A stretch of 64,000 bases of DNA from Galbula dea (taxonomy: Eukaryota > Chordata > Aves > Piciformes > Galbulidae), in assembly GCA_013399015.1 (NCBI GenBank), contig VWZX01004918.1, positions 887,369 to 951,368 of the forward strand. The letters are read 5' to 3'. The notes beneath the pieces were generated by a model. It had not been told where the DNA came from. It ran no database searches and saw only the letters and a list, made by a program, of their open reading frames with translations. A program made the position numbers and the translations under genes. Shown here in pieces: positions 1-13,460 of this stretch (the first letter of the stretch is position 1; every line of letters starts with the position of its first letter).

Positions 1-2009
1 CTATCTTGAGCATGCTATTCCTCAGACTAGGTATACATTATCTCACCTATACAAGGTCAGAGGTGTCTGGCTACGTGGAAAATAAGTGTGCAAGAGTAAG
101 TCAAGGTGTGTAAGTTACCTTGGCCAGTAGTTAAAAGATTTTATTTTCCTTCCAATTAGGTTCTCATTGATTTACTGGCACCTGTAGTCTCTTCAACCCA
201 CCCACACCATCTTACCACACCTAGAAACCCTTGGTGAGGTACCATCATGGTCAAGCCATTTCTGTGCAACATGCTGTTTTGACAGAAAGTACCACATAAA
301 GGGCTTATTCCTTAAATTGTTCTTTACTGCATGTTTTCTCAGAAAAATTTAATATTGTGTACTGCAGTAATGATGCTGAGTGGATAATAAGATGCAGTAC
401 GCTGCTGCTGCAGGCTCTACACCATATGTCTTCCCTAACTATTTGGGGGGCTGGTTGTTAGGGTAATGCTATCATCTGGGTAATTCATCATCAGAGTAAC
501 TATACACAGAGCTATGATATATAGCAGTGAGAATAGCTAAAAACTAAATGGGAAAAATGCTAAGTGTCAGAATTGTACATTTATAAATATTTCTGACTTT
601 TTCTGCTTGCTGAGCTTTGTGTATAAATCCAATTGCTATAACAACACTTCAAGCAGGCTGTGAGGACAATTGTTTTAAAGAAGGTGGTGATACAAGTCAT
701 TATTTCACAGTAGTAAAGAGTAGTTGCTTCCTGCCTTGAAACTCTGGGGCCATGAACACTTCTTATACCTTCTTTCCAGGCTTTTTGTTCTGTCATCAGA
801 TTGATGGCATTTTGTGACATTAAAAAAAAAAATGTTTTAAGTCATGTCACATCTTCCACTTAGGGAGACACTTAGGTAGGTGTTTTTTTCCCCAAGTATG
901 TAAATTAATGTGATGCTGGGTGCATTTTTCACTTACTCCTAAAAGTCATTGTTTTAAGGCTAGAAGCTGCTTGGTTTTTATAAAGGAAAAGAGTGCAGTT
1001 GCTCTGGTAGCATCTGTATGTATTTGTATACATAATGTTGTTACAGTGACAGTGCTATTTCTTATGTCAACCAGCTGCATCTGATGGACAATGAGTTTAC
1101 TATTTCTGTATTGATTTAGAAAATCTAGATAGCTTAATGGCATAGAACTGGGGTCATTTAAAGGTTTATGAAACCATTTTGCAGAGCTTCTGAGTAAAAC
1201 ATGAGAGCAAAGTATGTTGCAAATTCTTTCTCTCTCTAACAAAATCCACAAAACAACTGATTGAGGATTACAAAATTAGGGGAGGGGGAAATAAAAAAGG
1301 TTAATTGCTGTATGTTTGTGATTCTAGATGTTTTTCACGTGCCTTGTACTGTACAGCTGAGGTAGCTGTAAGACTTTATCACATTCACCAGGAAGTCATG
1401 CTTCAGGGACTGGCACTAGAAGATGCAAGCTGGCATGCTTGAATTTATTTTTTCTCTATTTGTTCATCTGTGGGAGTCACAGTATTATTACTTTTCTTTG
1501 GAAGTGGTTAAAGGTTGTAAGTATTATGAGCTTAGGTTGTCTGCAGTCTCTTCTAAAACTACTGTTGTGCCAAATTTGCACAGGCTCATGTTTGACTGAT
1601 TCCAGAATTATTACTACAGAGAGCAGTAAAACCTTGCTGATGCTATAGAAAAATATCATTATTCTGGAGAGATATATATTTATTTTATACTAGCATAGGT
1701 TTTACTGCATTTGGAGCTGGCAGATCAGTAGCACTGAACTTGGGTCCAACAGGGAACAAATTGCCCTGTCAGCTGCTGGCTTGATTTGCACTTCATGTTT
1801 CTTGCTTGGTTCTCAGGTTCATCAGCATTCTTGGGGCTTCATCAGAAGCCTTTTAAATCTAAGGTAGAAGTATTCAGAGTACACAATTCATAAAACAAGC
1901 TTGCAAATACTCCACTGGAGTTGCTAGATTACAATAGTAGCTGCCAGTTCTTGTGAAAAGAAAATATTTTGAAGTGATCAGTATATACACATGCTTTCTG
2001 AGAGGGTTA

Positions 2010-2184
2010 TCAGGCATTTGGCACAGGCAGCCCAGGGAGGTGATGGAATCACCATCCCTGGAAAGAGTTCATAAGCAGATGTGGTGTTTGGGGCCATGGT
2101 TTAGTAGTGAGCATGGTAGTGTTGGGTGGATGGTTGGACTTGATCTCAGAGGTCTTTTCCAACCATAATATTCTATTATTCTGT
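2010..2184 (+). mobile_element. CR1 LINE 3'-end fragment
   Basis: A 5'-truncated CR1 3' UTR. It contains the block CAGGCAGCCCAGGGAGGTG, then ACATGG-like and TTGGACTTGATCTCAGAGG segments, and ends TTCCAACCATAATATTCTATT. CR1 is the dominant LINE of birds and typically leaves only its 3' end. There is no coding capacity. Confidence 0.9.
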
Positions 2185-2521
2185 GCACACACCCCTACAC
2201 TGTCTGAGCAGTCAAAAACTCCTCGTGTGTCAGAGTGCATTAGGAATGTAGGATTGGAGCTAAACACATGTAGCTCATGCTTTTACCCAACTGCTTTGAA
2301 GCTATTAACATATTTATCCTTAGACTCTTGCATGTGCCTGGACAGCAGAGGTTGGACTGTAGGCAGAACCTACACCATGCAATGCAGTAATGTGTAGCAT
2401 GCTTTAGGTAATGCTAAATATATCATATCATGTTTAGTGTGATGTTCAGAAGTCAAACTTCAGAATAGATATAATAATAAGGAAGATTTAAACTCAAAGC
2501 CCAGATTTGCTTCCTTGTTTT

Positions 2522-2753
2522 ATCATAGAATGTTAGGAGTTGGAAGGGACCTCTGGAGATCATCTAGTCTAACCCTCCTGTCAAAGCAGGTTCACCTAGA
2601 CTAGCTTGTACAGGATGCTGTTCATCTGGGTTTGGAATGTCTCTGGAGATGAGACTCCACCACATCTCTGGGCAGCCTTGCTCAGTGCTCCATCACCCTC
2701 AAAGTAAAGAAGTTCCTCCTTATGTTTAGATGGAACTTCTTCTGTTGAAGTTT
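2522..2753 (-). mobile_element. CR1 LINE 3'-end fragment (reverse)
   Basis: It starts ATCATAGAATGTTAGGAGTTG and continues with GGAAGGGACCTCTGGAGATC and a block matching the reverse complement of CR1 3' UTR, through AGAAGTTCCTCC. It is of the same subfamily type as the fragments at 9846 and 59850 (a CTCCAGAGGTCCCTTCC tail when read on their strand). It is 5'-truncated. Confidence 0.88.
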
Positions 2754-4372
2754 ATGGGTTTTTTACATAAATACCCACAGGTGATGGAGGAGTGTGGCAA
2801 ATAAAATCTATCCATTAAATATGGAGCTTTTCATTTTCTCAGATATAGAAATAAATTAGAAATAGAGCAAAAAAACCCCTCTGTTATCAACTATCAGGGT
2901 GATATTCTTTGCTATTGCAGCCATGGGTGTCTGTGCCCAGTACATCAGTACAAATATAAGGAAGTCAGGAAAACTTGCTTTTTTTCACTAAAAAATATTT
3001 ACACATCAGGTAAGGCTAAAGCTTTGTCTTCAAGTCTATAAAGAAGGCATTGAACTTGCCAGTATCTGGGCATTTACAAATGGCAATTAGTAACCATTGC
3101 AGCACCACATTGTCTTATTTTGGAAAAGCTGCTGATATATTTATCTTTCATATCACTCCATTTTGCCTGCACCTCTCCTATTCACTCAAAGGTGGGGGTT
3201 TGGAATTTTTTCTGGTCTCTTTCCTTTTACTTGTCATTTTTTGTTCTAAAATAATGTATGTATATACATACAGGGAGCAAGTAGGAAAGCAGACATGTAA
3301 AGTGTAGGTTATGAATAGTATAATTATGAATCACCATTAAATTAGTCAGGGTTTTTTAATCCTTAAAACCTTTGATTTCTTGAAAGTACTGTGAAAAGGT
3401 GCATATGCCATTATCATTGCATGCTGGTTGTCTGCATTTCATAAATTAATAAAAGAGGAGGTTGCTCTAGAGACAGGAAAATGTTGGACTTCTTTGTATA
3501 CATTTCTCTATAAAGCAAGTAAGTATATGAATAACACAGGTGAAGCAAAGAAGCTACTGCATCCATGAAAGAAAATGGGTGAGATCTATTCTTAGTCATA
3601 GTTGGAGCAGTTGAAATAAAGCAGAGCTACAGTTACTCTCCCAAGCTTTCTGGGAGGCTGCTGTGCAGCTCACAGGAGAGGCAAAAGAAGGTGAGCATGT
3701 GCTAGATGAGGTGGATCCCTTGTTGACACCCTAGGGCATGGAAAAGTAGGACCAGCAAGTAGAGAAAATCTACAAGAAAAAAGAGGAATGTTTAAACCAA
3801 TATTTAAGCAATCAAACAAATAGGAAAAAAAAGTTTTTCAGAGTCATTCTGCAAATCTCAGCAGTGAATAGCCCTTTTATTGTTTTTAAAAAAGATGAGA
3901 GCTGAAGAGGAGGTAGCATAATGCCAGAATATTGAGAGACTTTTTCCAAAGGTGTCCAGCAGCTGCTCAGCTGTGTAACTGCAAGCACTACTGGAAAATT
4001 AAGTCAGGTATTTAAAAAGAGAATAAAATAAAGTGGGAGAACTCCTGAGTTCTTCACTTGGGAGACTTTCAGAGACAAGGAGTTCCAGGATACACTTGCT
4101 ACAGGCAGTGGTGCCAGAGTAGAAAGAGAATGAGAGAGCAAAGACAAAAGCTATGCAGGAGAGGTGATGCTGATTCTGGGAAGACTGATGTGAATAGCCA
4201 TGAGTGAAATGTTTCATTGTGTTTCATCTGCTAGTGTAAAAATCTCAAGAATTTTTTCTTAACTGTTCAGGAAGATGTACCAGTACCAATGGCAGGAAAT
4301 TTCACATAGAATTGCTGCTTATTATGTACAAGCCTCCATACAGTGCAGTGCTTTTTTTTTTCTCACCTCAAT

Positions 4373-4401
4373 TTAATAAATATCCTTAATAAATATCCTT
4401 A
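4373..4401. repeat. 13-bp tandem repeat, 2.2 copies
   Basis: The unit TTAATAAATATCC occurs twice in perfect head-to-tail copies (4373-4385 and 4386-4398), followed by the first three bases of a third. It is a simple intronic microduplication with no visible function. Confidence 0.85.
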
Positions 4402-5290
4402 TTCAGGATTAGAATTGATTTTACAAGTGAAAAAAAATCTCAAAGCCCTTAAGATAAACTTTGAATAGACATTAAAAGACTTTGTTAAAATGTACATGTC
4501 CAGTTAGAGTGCACACCTTAATAATGAACATAAAATAGCAATGAAAACATGCCAATATCACCATCATCAGGAAAATCTACAGCCTTTGCCATGAATGTGA
4601 ATGTGTAGGAGGCTCCCTGAGTCCTAGGCAGGACCAGGCAGAGGAGAGTGTACAGGCAAATCCCAGCAAAAAAAAAAAAATCAGAATCTTGGTCCTTAGT
4701 GGGAACAAGATGCTGTCCCTGTGTCACAAATGCCTTTTGCTCCTCTCTGGCTTTGATCTTGAATGTTCTTGTTTGTCAGCTGATCTGTTCTTGACTTAAT
4801 GGTTTGGAGCTACTACAATGGAATGCAAAAGATCTCTGCATTTAAAAATAAATACTAATTCCTCTTTTGTTATCATTTGTGAAGCCTCTGAGTATGAATG
4901 AAGTTTGGAGAAAGGAGATGCAGAGCTGGGTCTTGGCATTTACAGCTAGAACTTTTCCAAGGCTTTCCATTTTGAAAGTCTAAAAGGAAAAGTGTTTAAT
5001 CCTCATGGAGGTGAAGGAGGGGACAAAGAAATAAAAATTGAGCTTTTTCTTTTCCTTCTCTCCTCTTCATCTTGGTCTGAATCTCTTAGAAATGAAGAGA
5101 ACTCATTTTGGTGAAATAACTCATTTGGAATCTCAATTATCCATCAAAGAGATGTCCTGGACTTAACTGAGCTGTCAGGAGGCTTGTCACTGCCACATGC
5201 AAGCCTTCAGAAGTTACATCTGAGGAGGAAAGATGTTCTTAGAAATCTTTCTCTGTATGACATTTCTTGCTAAAACAACTCTTAATTAGT

Positions 5291-5346
5291 TCTTCTTTTT
5301 CTTCCTTTTTTTTTTGTTGTTGTTGTTTTTTGTTTTAAATATGCAG
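5291..5346 (+). promoter_or_regulatory. NRXN1: Strong 3' splice site of the first LNS6 exon
   Basis: A pyrimidine tract of more than 40 nt, including a GTT microrepeat around 5315-5326, leads to the acceptor ATGCAG at 5341-5346. The exon begins immediately after it with CAC. This is a much stronger acceptor context than that of the SS4 exon, in keeping with constitutive use of this exon. Confidence 0.8.
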
Positions 5347-5518
5347 CACCAGGGAAAAATTGGAGTTAAATTTAATGTTGGGACTGATGACATCTCTATC
5401 GAAGAGATCAACGCAATCATTAATGATGGGAAGTACCATGTAGTACGTTTCACCAGGAGTGGTGGCAATGCCACATTACAGGTGGACAACTGGCCAGTTA
5501 TTGAACGTTACCCAGCAG
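5347..5518 (+). CDS. NRXN1: Neurexin-1, LNS6 domain exon before SS4
   Basis: This 172-nt exon encodes part of the sixth LNS domain, the domain shared by alpha- and beta-neurexin, which are presynaptic adhesion proteins binding neuroligins, LRRTMs and cerebellins. Translation from CAC at 5347 starts HQGKIGVKFNVGTDD and ends WPVIERYPA plus the first base of a Gly codon (phase 1). The valine of FNVG (codon 5377-5379) corresponds to the residue whose backbone oxygen binds calcium in beta-neurexin-1 (V154 in beta numbering, from family knowledge). An N-glycosylation sequon, Asn-Ala-Thr, begins at 5467. The donor is CAG|GTAAGG, close to consensus. Residues such as SIEEINAI and VDNWP differ from the mammalian NRXN1 form as I remember it. 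NRXN3 is excluded by several residues and NRXN2 is less likely; the downstream stalk settles NRXN1. Confidence 0.96.
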
Positions 5519-7700
5519 GTAAGGGCTTCCACAAACTCTTGTGAGTAAGAGGGTGGGGGATGTGTGGAGTTGGGCTCGTTTTGCTTCTCTTCTAATACAA
5601 CCTTAACTCTCTTCCAGTGTTTGAGTAGCTAATTTAAGGAGCTAGAGAGTCCTGAGCTATATGGAGGTTATGATGATGAGTTTAAAAGGACAAATTCAAG
5701 TTATGACTGGAAGTGGAAAATACAGTTATTAAGGCATGAAATAGTAGTTTTGTTTCCTGATGCCATTTGTTCTTATTGCATTATTGTTTTAGGGGGGAAA
5801 AAAATAAGGCTTTGACAAAAGCTACCTGGTAAAGTGACTCTCAAATCAATCTCCAAGCAATGGGGTAAAACATTTAATGAGGAAAAAGTTGTCTGTGTTC
5901 TTTTAATTACAAATTGTTATTAAAGCAGCCTGAAATTTGGGAATTTAGCAGAAGTGCTCCAGGTGGCATAAACCACAAGGTGTTATCAGTTGTACAACCA
6001 ACCAAATTAAGATGCCTTAGCTTAAAATACAAACTAGAGGGTATCACTTATGCAAGTGATGTTGGTTACTGGAAGAGGACCACTCTTGTGAAGACAGAGT
6101 TGCCTTGTTTGGGCCCATATTTAATTTTGATGTAAATGCCATGCTCTGCAGATGATTTGTGTTACTAATTGTATTCATTTTTAAAGGCAACAGGTTTTTC
6201 AGGCACGCAATCCCTTTCTTATTGCCTAGGACTACCGAGGTGTTAATGGTAACTTACCCAATCTGCATGTTATCTGTTAACAGTTGATGTCTGTGTTTCT
6301 AGCACAAAACAAACTGCAGCAAATCCAGAAATGTAAGGGAAAGGTGTTCTGGTTTGCATAGTTACTATGACAGAAATGACAATTCTGATTTATCTGTTTA
6401 AAAGTAGAAAGTTCTTCATTTTTGTGGGTAGAGTGGGGTGGGAGGGTATGTGTCACTAATAAGGAATACATAAGCCATGCCCTGTGCTAGTTATTAGCAT
6501 TTAGAATGTGGATGGCTTTTTGGGGGGAGGGTTTTGAAATTTAGTTGTAGTCCTGTGGTTTACCCAACTTTTTAAGTAGTAATTAAAAAAAAAATCCACA
6601 GGTGAAATATAATCCTGCAGATAATTTCTTGGAGATTATTTAGAATTTAAAATAAAACCGAAAATCAAGTCAAATTATGTAGAACAGGAGCTGTTAAAAA
6701 AAACCAAAATCACCTGTGTGCTAATGTATTATGAAGTCTGGCAGGTAGAAACAATTAATGGCTTTCAGTAGACACACATCTGAGAGGTCAAACTCTTGAG
6801 GGAAAGGGGGATACTGAATACATATAGCCCAAGATCTTTCAGATATTTCTGCTTCCCCATGCCCCCCTTGTTTTCTACTGTTTGCAATGTTTGGTAAATG
6901 GTAGCTGAAGTAAGATGGTGGAAGCTGGAGAGGAATGTGTCTTACTTTGTATTCAAGACCTATGTTGCAGAAATGAAAATAAGAAGTTTGGAGTGGGGTT
7001 CTGGGTTTCTGTTTTGTTGTTGGTTTGGTTTGGTTTTGTATACCTCAGTGAAGAGCATGAAAATATTTTTGGTTTTGTTCTTTCTTCTGTTACCTCACGA
7101 AAATACCAAGTGGCTTCAACAAGGACAAATCGTAGTTGAGTTCTGAAAGTGTTGGCACACAAAAATTGTTTATACTGAACACAGATAAATTCAGAAAACA
7201 GTGATCTCCTTGGTGTGGGATTAGTGGAGTGGAAGGAAGTTGGACGTTTTCTTTGAAATAGAAAACAAAAAATTAAAGCATCTTGAGCTTCCTTCAGCAA
7301 TTTATGCACAAGCTGTATTTCAAAGCATTTTCAATTGCTCCATCACCCAGGATACAAAATCCCTTGGCTTACTTTGTTGCTGGATCTTCCAAGACTGCTG
7401 TTGGCTTTTAATTTTCTTTGCCTTTCCCACAGTAATATTTCACAACTTTTCTATGCCATAGCATCACTTTTGAAATCCATCCTCCCCTTCTTCACCTCCT
7501 ATCTCTTCTCACTTCCCAGCATGAGAACACCTAGCCATAACTTTATCTTATGTTCCCATGCTTCACCATCAGGTTTGTCCCTCTTCATTTAAACCCTTTT
7601 TTAAACATGAGTTTCTTCACAGACCAATTGATGTACCCTCTAGAAAAGACACAGGCTTGTCTTGAAGAATATGCTGCAACAAGTGAGGCTGCTGCTCTCA

Positions 7701-7790
7701 GTCATAGGATTATTAAGGTCGGAAAACACCTCTAAGGTCATCAAGTCCAACTATCTACCCATCACTGCCATGCTCACCATGTTGAACCCC
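7701..7790 (-). mobile_element. Short CR1 3' tail (reverse)
   Basis: About 90 bp beginning TCATAGGATTATTAAGGTCG and continuing AAGTCCAACTATCTACCC, the reverse complement of a CR1 3' end. It is followed directly by a CA repeat and a C tract at 7797-7818 that is not part of CR1. Confidence 0.82.
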
Positions 7791-9845
7791 ATCATAGACA
7801 CACACACACCCCCCCCTCCCTGGAAACATTGTATTAATGGCACAATATTAAAAGCTACCACTGTCACTCCAGCTCTAAAAATTGTATTTCCACAAGTGAT
7901 GTCTTAAAGACATCAGAGAACACGTTTTGGCAAACGCTGCTACTGCTGTTCCTGTTTTAGGGACTGACAGGAGTACCTAGCAGTGATGGTTAACCATCTA
8001 ACTTGCTCTTTGCTCATATTTTGGATAGAGGACATGTTGCATTTTGTACAATATGGACTGAATTTGATCTTGTTTGTGTGAGTGAGGGCTCATTAGCTTT
8101 CATTTCAGTACTGGAAAGAATATTTCTTTGTGATTGCTTTCTGAAGTGTTTCTTTCTGCATAGCTCCTTAGTGTGCCTGCACCACTGTACAAAAGCACAG
8201 ACTTCTCTCCTTTTATTTTTTTTTTAAATTCAGAATAGAAACAAGATTAGCAGCTTGATTAGTAATTTTCCTAATCTTACACATACTGGATTTCCCTTTT
8301 TTAAAATTAAAATAATAGAGAACCAAATCAGTTATCTAAAGCATAGCAAGTGATCAATTCTCTTTTCCGTATGAGGTAGGATTATACTCTGAATGACACT
8401 TCTGGTTGTAACAGCTGGCTACAAGGCATTGCTTGTTTGTCATTGTCTTAAAATACTGGGTGAAGATTATTCTGGGTGAATTTTCTCATTAGAGGCTCAA
8501 GATTTTCCAAATTCATTGCAAGTGTAGCCTCATACAGCTCCATCTAATTGCTGCAGATAATGGCACCCGAGGCCCAATAGCCATTGTTGCTGCATCACTT
8601 GCTAGGAGGATGCTGTGGGCATCCCTCTTGATGTTCAAAGAGACTATCTTCTGAATAAAGAGCTGTGGCCTTGGTTGCCACAAGTCTGTGTGGGATTTGT
8701 AGGTGGACTGAAACCTGGACTCAGTCATGGGTTTCAGGAGCTTCCCAGAGTTCAATGCTCTTGCAAAGAGTTTTCTAGCTAGTGTAGCGTACATGATTCT
8801 TAATGCTGCTTTATGAGCAGTCAGAGGTAGACAGCTTGCAAACAGCATCATATGGCAATGCTCCATAAGGCATCTGCAGTTGCTTCATGTATTTTATCCT
8901 AGAGCAACATAAAATGACCCTGGAAGATGACTAGAATCTAGCATGTTTCTCTTCCACATCATTCTCCACCCCACTAGACTTGAGAGTGATGTTTACTTAG
9001 GAATCTTGTCTGAGCCAATGCACCTTCAGTATCTGAGTAGATATGAAATGAGAAAGCTGTCAAAGGAAAAGAAGTGGAGGTGGTCAGTGGTATGATTACC
9101 CTGTAAAGGTGGCTGGCTGTTTTGGGAGCATAGTGAGAAAAAAATGCATTTTAGTCCTCGACAAATGTGAGCAACTTCAGTGTTCTGCAATGCTTGGATG
9201 ATTTTCAGAAACAGAGGTTTTGGTTTATGTACATATGTTCTTCCAGACTCTTATCAAAGTCACTTTCTCATTGTGTCAGTGGTTGGTGGGTAGGCCTGTG
9301 ATTGAGAATGGCATGTTGGGAAGTTTTGATAATCATCTACAATGCCCAGATCTCTACTGGATTTGTATATTTAATTAAATTCAGAATAATATCTTTATAC
9401 CTAATGATGATCATCCCTCTGCAACTTTCTAAAGAACTTCCAAAGTTCATCTTGGCCACTTTCTCAGATAGCTTCCCATCAACTTATCTGGATGCAGCCT
9501 AGTTTCTGATTACCTTAAACAGGAGCAAGAAAACTGCTGACTGTGCAGTCAAGAGTTCCTAATCCATAGACCAACCCCATTTTTCTATGCAGATCCTTTC
9601 TACTCCTTACAGCTTATCTTGTCTGCTTCACAACTTAGTTTTAATTCCCTCCCCTGCCTGGCTGTCTGCTGTTGTGGTGATTGAACTGTACCATAGTCGA
9701 AACTCCAGATATTACTGTGAACGGAAGATATAGTGTGCTCTCCTATCTTCAGTTAGGTAATAATTCTATACTGAAATGTAGATTTGCTAAGCTGCTTTTA
9801 TGGTAGGAAACCAAGGACTTGTTAATTAGCTTTTAGAGCTAATTG

Positions 9846-9945
9846 GCCTGGACACCATCCTGTGCAACCTGCTCTGACAGGGGGTTGGACTAGATGAGCT
9901 TCAGAGGTCCCTTCCAGCCTGTAACATTCTGTGATTCTGTGATTC
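9846..9945 (+). mobile_element. Short CR1 3' tail
   Basis: The sequence reads CCTGGACACCATCCTGTGCA, then GGGGGTTGGACTAGATGAGC, and ends in the 8-bp tail repeat ATTCTGTG/ATTCTGTG. This is a typical CR1 3' terminus of about 100 bp. Confidence 0.88.
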
Positions 9946-11529
9946 AAAGCTGTTCAGGCTACTCAGCAGTTCCCAGGACCTTTGCAACAGTCCAGAAGGT
10001 ACAGCCTGATGTAGGCAAATACATAAAATGAAGACTTCCAGGTCATTCCTAAATCTCTGTTTAGCCTTAGAAAAGCGTCACTTAGTTGTAACTGTCCTCA
10101 TGTACACCATGGGTCAGCAGATGTTGTGAGGGATGTGTCTGACAGACCTCAATCTGACAGCATGTGCATCTCACACTGGTTGTTCACACAGAAGAGATGG
10201 TTCAAAACACTGCCAGACTACTGCAACAGATGTATCTTTGTGATTGGGGACTGTAAATTACTATCAAGCATACACACCAAAGATGAACCTGTGTGAGAGC
10301 CAGTGTATGTTGGCAGAAGATCAAGCTGCAGGCTGACATTATGGTTAGTGCTAAGTACCTCTGCAATATGGCAATTGGCAGCTGAAGCTCTTAGGACTTC
10401 AGTATAACACAGAATAATTCTGTTCTGCAGTTTGATTTTGGATTTTTTTTTTTTGCTTTATCAGAAGCATCTGAGAGCACACATGTCATCTTAGGGATCT
10501 GTGGGCTAAAGGGTGTTGCAGAACATCTAAGGTCTAGGGGAAGAGGACATCTCACTGAAGGGCTTCTCTTGGTCACTGTGTTCTGGAAAATAGACAAAGC
10601 CTGTGCCATCTTTTTGTGGGCTACACCTGCCTTTAAGATAAATGCTAGGAGTCAGCTATTACCATGTATCCTATTTAGGAGAAGTGCTAGCCATTTGTCT
10701 TGGGTTTGTGTGTTCAGATTGACCATGAAATTAAGAGGAGACATTTGTCTGTACATTTGTTTCTCCAGAATGGATTAGTATTTCACAAGCAATGTAGTTG
10801 TCTAACTTGCATATTGCTGGCATAGAAATTCTTTCCAAGCTCAATCCCCTGCAGCTACATCTGAAGAGAATTAAAAATGTGTTTCTTAGGCATAACTGTG
10901 GTGGCCAGAAGATATCTTGAACTCTTTCACAAGCATCTCTTGGAATATCCTAATAAAATGGACAGACAGCCTGTTAAAATATTAATAACAGTCAAGGCGA
11001 GGTAGGAACCCAACAAGAAAATGATCACACTCAGTGGTTGGCTTGCATTTGCCATAGGATAATTTTTCAAACCTCTCTGGCCACTGCTGTTAGGGCATGG
11101 GCCTCTCAGGGTGTTCTCTACACTGAAATAATAGAAGCCTTCTGATTCCTATTTATTTATCTATTTATTTTTCCAGCAATGCATCATCTTTACCTTTTCT
11201 TTTCATTTGGTTTCTTCTTTGAATGAAAGAATACATTTTGGTTATCTCATGCTTTGAGGTACATTTGGTTATACATGCTTTCCTTTGCTATGATCAGAGT
11301 TTTGAAACTCCTACAGCCAGATCTGTCACCTAGATAAATCAATGGACATACAAGGAATAAAGACCATCATCTTCTGAAGAGCTGCAAAGCTCACAAAGTT
11401 GAAGCATGGGGAAGATGAAAGGTATTAAAAAACAACCAAAGATATTTTAAAACATAAGCATTTAAAACTCCTGAATTTATACATTTCTAACATTTTAAAA
11501 TGAAAACATCTGGTTTAAAAAACTTATAG

Positions 11530-11629
11530 ATGTGATACTTAGGGGCATGGCTTTAGCAGCATGGTGGTGATAGGATGATGGTCAGACTTGGTGATCTTAG
11601 ACGTCATCTTCTCAATGATTCTGTGATTC
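11530..11629 (+). mobile_element. Short CR1 3' tail
   Basis: It has the CR1 3' blocks ACTTAGGGGCATGGCTTTAG and GACTTGGTGATCTTAGACG and ends CAATGATTCTGTGATTC. It is 5'-truncated and about 100 bp long. Confidence 0.86.
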
Positions 11630-12727
11630 ACAAAATAGTTTTCTAATTTCTCTGCTTATCATAGTAGCCTTCCTTTTGATGTTTTTGGTTTTTTTGTTTT
11701 GTTTTTAATTCATTCTTTGAAAGCACTTGTGACTGGAAATGGCCAACAGTGAGAACACTGAGACCCCAAACAGATATGTGAAGACATACATGTTGAAAGT
11801 CATCTCTGCTGATGCATTCCGAGACTTATTTTCCCTTTTCATACCTCAAAACTGGATGGCTCTACCATTCTGCAGCTGACTAGTATGCCCATTCAATATC
11901 TTTCCTTATGAATTCACTCTTGTAATACCCCAGTTTATCACCAAAAAAATGGTATGACTGGACCTGTATCTTGAGTGTGTGGCCTGCACTTTGTCGTATA
12001 AGCTGTAGTGTCACTTCTAATAACTCAGAAGGGCTCAGTTCCTCTTGACTGGTATTTGAAACCTCTTCAGAGTCCAATATGAGTTACCAATATGCCCAGT
12101 TGTCTGTCATCTGCAGATTTCAGTCTGGTTGACTTTTTACAGTGAGGTTAGTGAAGAAAATACCAGAGAAGATTGATTGTGAAACTCATCTCAGGTATTT
12201 TCTTAGGAGTTTCACCCTGGAAACTGTTGGAAAACCACTGACTTGGATACCTGCAAAGACCTCCGTGGTAGCTCCTACAGCATAGTCAAACAGTTTTAGA
12301 ATTCACCACAATCTTCATCTTGTTAACATAGAGCTCAGCATTTACTTTATTATGCACTTAGATCTTCCAGCCACCCAACTAGATAGCATCAGGTTTCCAA
12401 AATACTTAAAAAGCTTTGATAGATCTGTCTTCCCTACTATCTCTTGAGGATTTTTAATTTTGAAATGTAGGTAATATAGTGGGGAACAATGAGGGACAGA
12501 ATATGATATAGTTGAGATGTTGGCAGGTCTGACAGTAGCAAGTAATGACTGTTTATCATCTATGTGAATGTTTCACCAAGAAGCTGAAGAAGACACCTTA
12601 AGGACATGGAAGTATTAGGGAGAAGAATACTCTAATGCACTAGCTAGTTGCTGGAAGGACATTGCATCCTGGGAAGATAGGCATCTTGAGTGTGACCTAA
12701 AACAAGCAGACCTTGTACCCAGAAAAC

Positions 12728-12996
12728 TGACAGAACCAGGGGAAATGGGCGTAAGCTAGAGGAAGGTAGATTTAGATTAGACATTAGGAGGAAGTTCTTC
12801 ACCATGAGGGTGGTGAGACAGTGGAACAGGTTGCCCAGAGAGGTTGTGGAAGCCTCATCCCTGGAAATTTTTAAGGCAAGGTTTGATGGAGCTCTGGGCA
12901 ATCTGATTTAGTGAATGGTGTCCCTGCCAGGCAGGGGGGTTGGAACTAGATGATCTTTAAGGTCCCTTCCAACTCTGACAATTCTATGATTCTATA
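12728..12996 (+). mobile_element. CR1 LINE 3' fragment
   Basis: About 270 bp covering the end of ORF2 and the 3' UTR. Blocks in order are TTAGATTAGACATTAGGAGG, CAGTGGAACAGGTTGCCCAG, GGTTTGATGGAGCTC and GATCTTTAAGGTCCCTTCC, ending ATTCTATGATTCTAT. Frame breaks show it is dead. Confidence 0.9.
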
Positions 12997-13149
12997 AACC
13001 TGTCAATAGAAGCAGGACATCAGCAGTGGTCTCTACATGATAGACAGGGGAAAAGAAGTAGGAGAGAAAAAAATCCTTGTTCAGTGCTATCCCTTTTCTT
13101 TTTTATTAAACTCTTTTCCATACAATTTTTATACTTCTATTTTCCACAG

Positions 13150-13460
13150 TTAATCAATGATTTGCTACATGGCATCATTATCAAATACTTTACTGAAATC
13201 AGATAAATTAGATATACTTAATTTCCTTCATCTGGAAAATCAATTAACTTATCAAATACAGCTATTAGATTAGTCTAATACTATTTAGTAAAGTTTTCCA
13301 TTTTGTCTCCTTTTCCAATCACTTCTATGTCTTTAATTCTTTCATTTCCAATTTGTTCTGAAGCCCTTTCTCATTTAAAGCTGTAATGTTTTCTGTTCTT
13401 GTATTTAAAATAAATTGGGGGGTTTATTTTTGAGTCCTGGGATAGAGTTCATCTTCCTTG
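13150..13460 (-). mobile_element. Ancient, degraded non-LTR LINE relic (RT region)
   Basis: Read on the minus strand, 13217-13161 gives a broken match to the reverse-transcriptase motif of CR1/L2-type LINEs: the L-x-F-S-K-A-F-D-x-V-P core is visible with one lost base and several substitutions. About 220 nt upstream on the same strand (13453-13434) lies a match to the earlier DELxPR motif. The two are in the correct order but closer than in an intact element. The + strand is strongly pyrimidine-biased from about 13.1 to 14.2 kb, so the relic may extend that far. It is clearly older than the CR1 tails; I cannot name the family. Confidence 0.45.

Larger units (their letters stand above)
1..5346 (+). 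other. NRXN1: NRXN1 intron (3' part)
   Basis: Non-coding sequence upstream of the first NRXN1 exon in the window. It holds two CR1 fragments (2010-2184 and 2522-2753) and a 13-bp unit repeated 2.2 times at 4373-4401. It ends in a long T-rich tract and the acceptor AG at 5345-5346. I see no other exon, RNA gene or promoter-like GC-rich island. The preceding exon, which should carry the first calcium-binding aspartate of LNS6, lies outside the window. Confidence 0.85.

Noticed and set aside
8513..8866. 117-codon minus-strand frame
   Set aside because: Nothing recognisable in the translation, and no repeat or exon context supports it.
10391..10609. Minus-strand frame with serine- and proline-rich translation
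   Set aside because: Short, without a motif or splice context. Similar frames occur by chance throughout the window.
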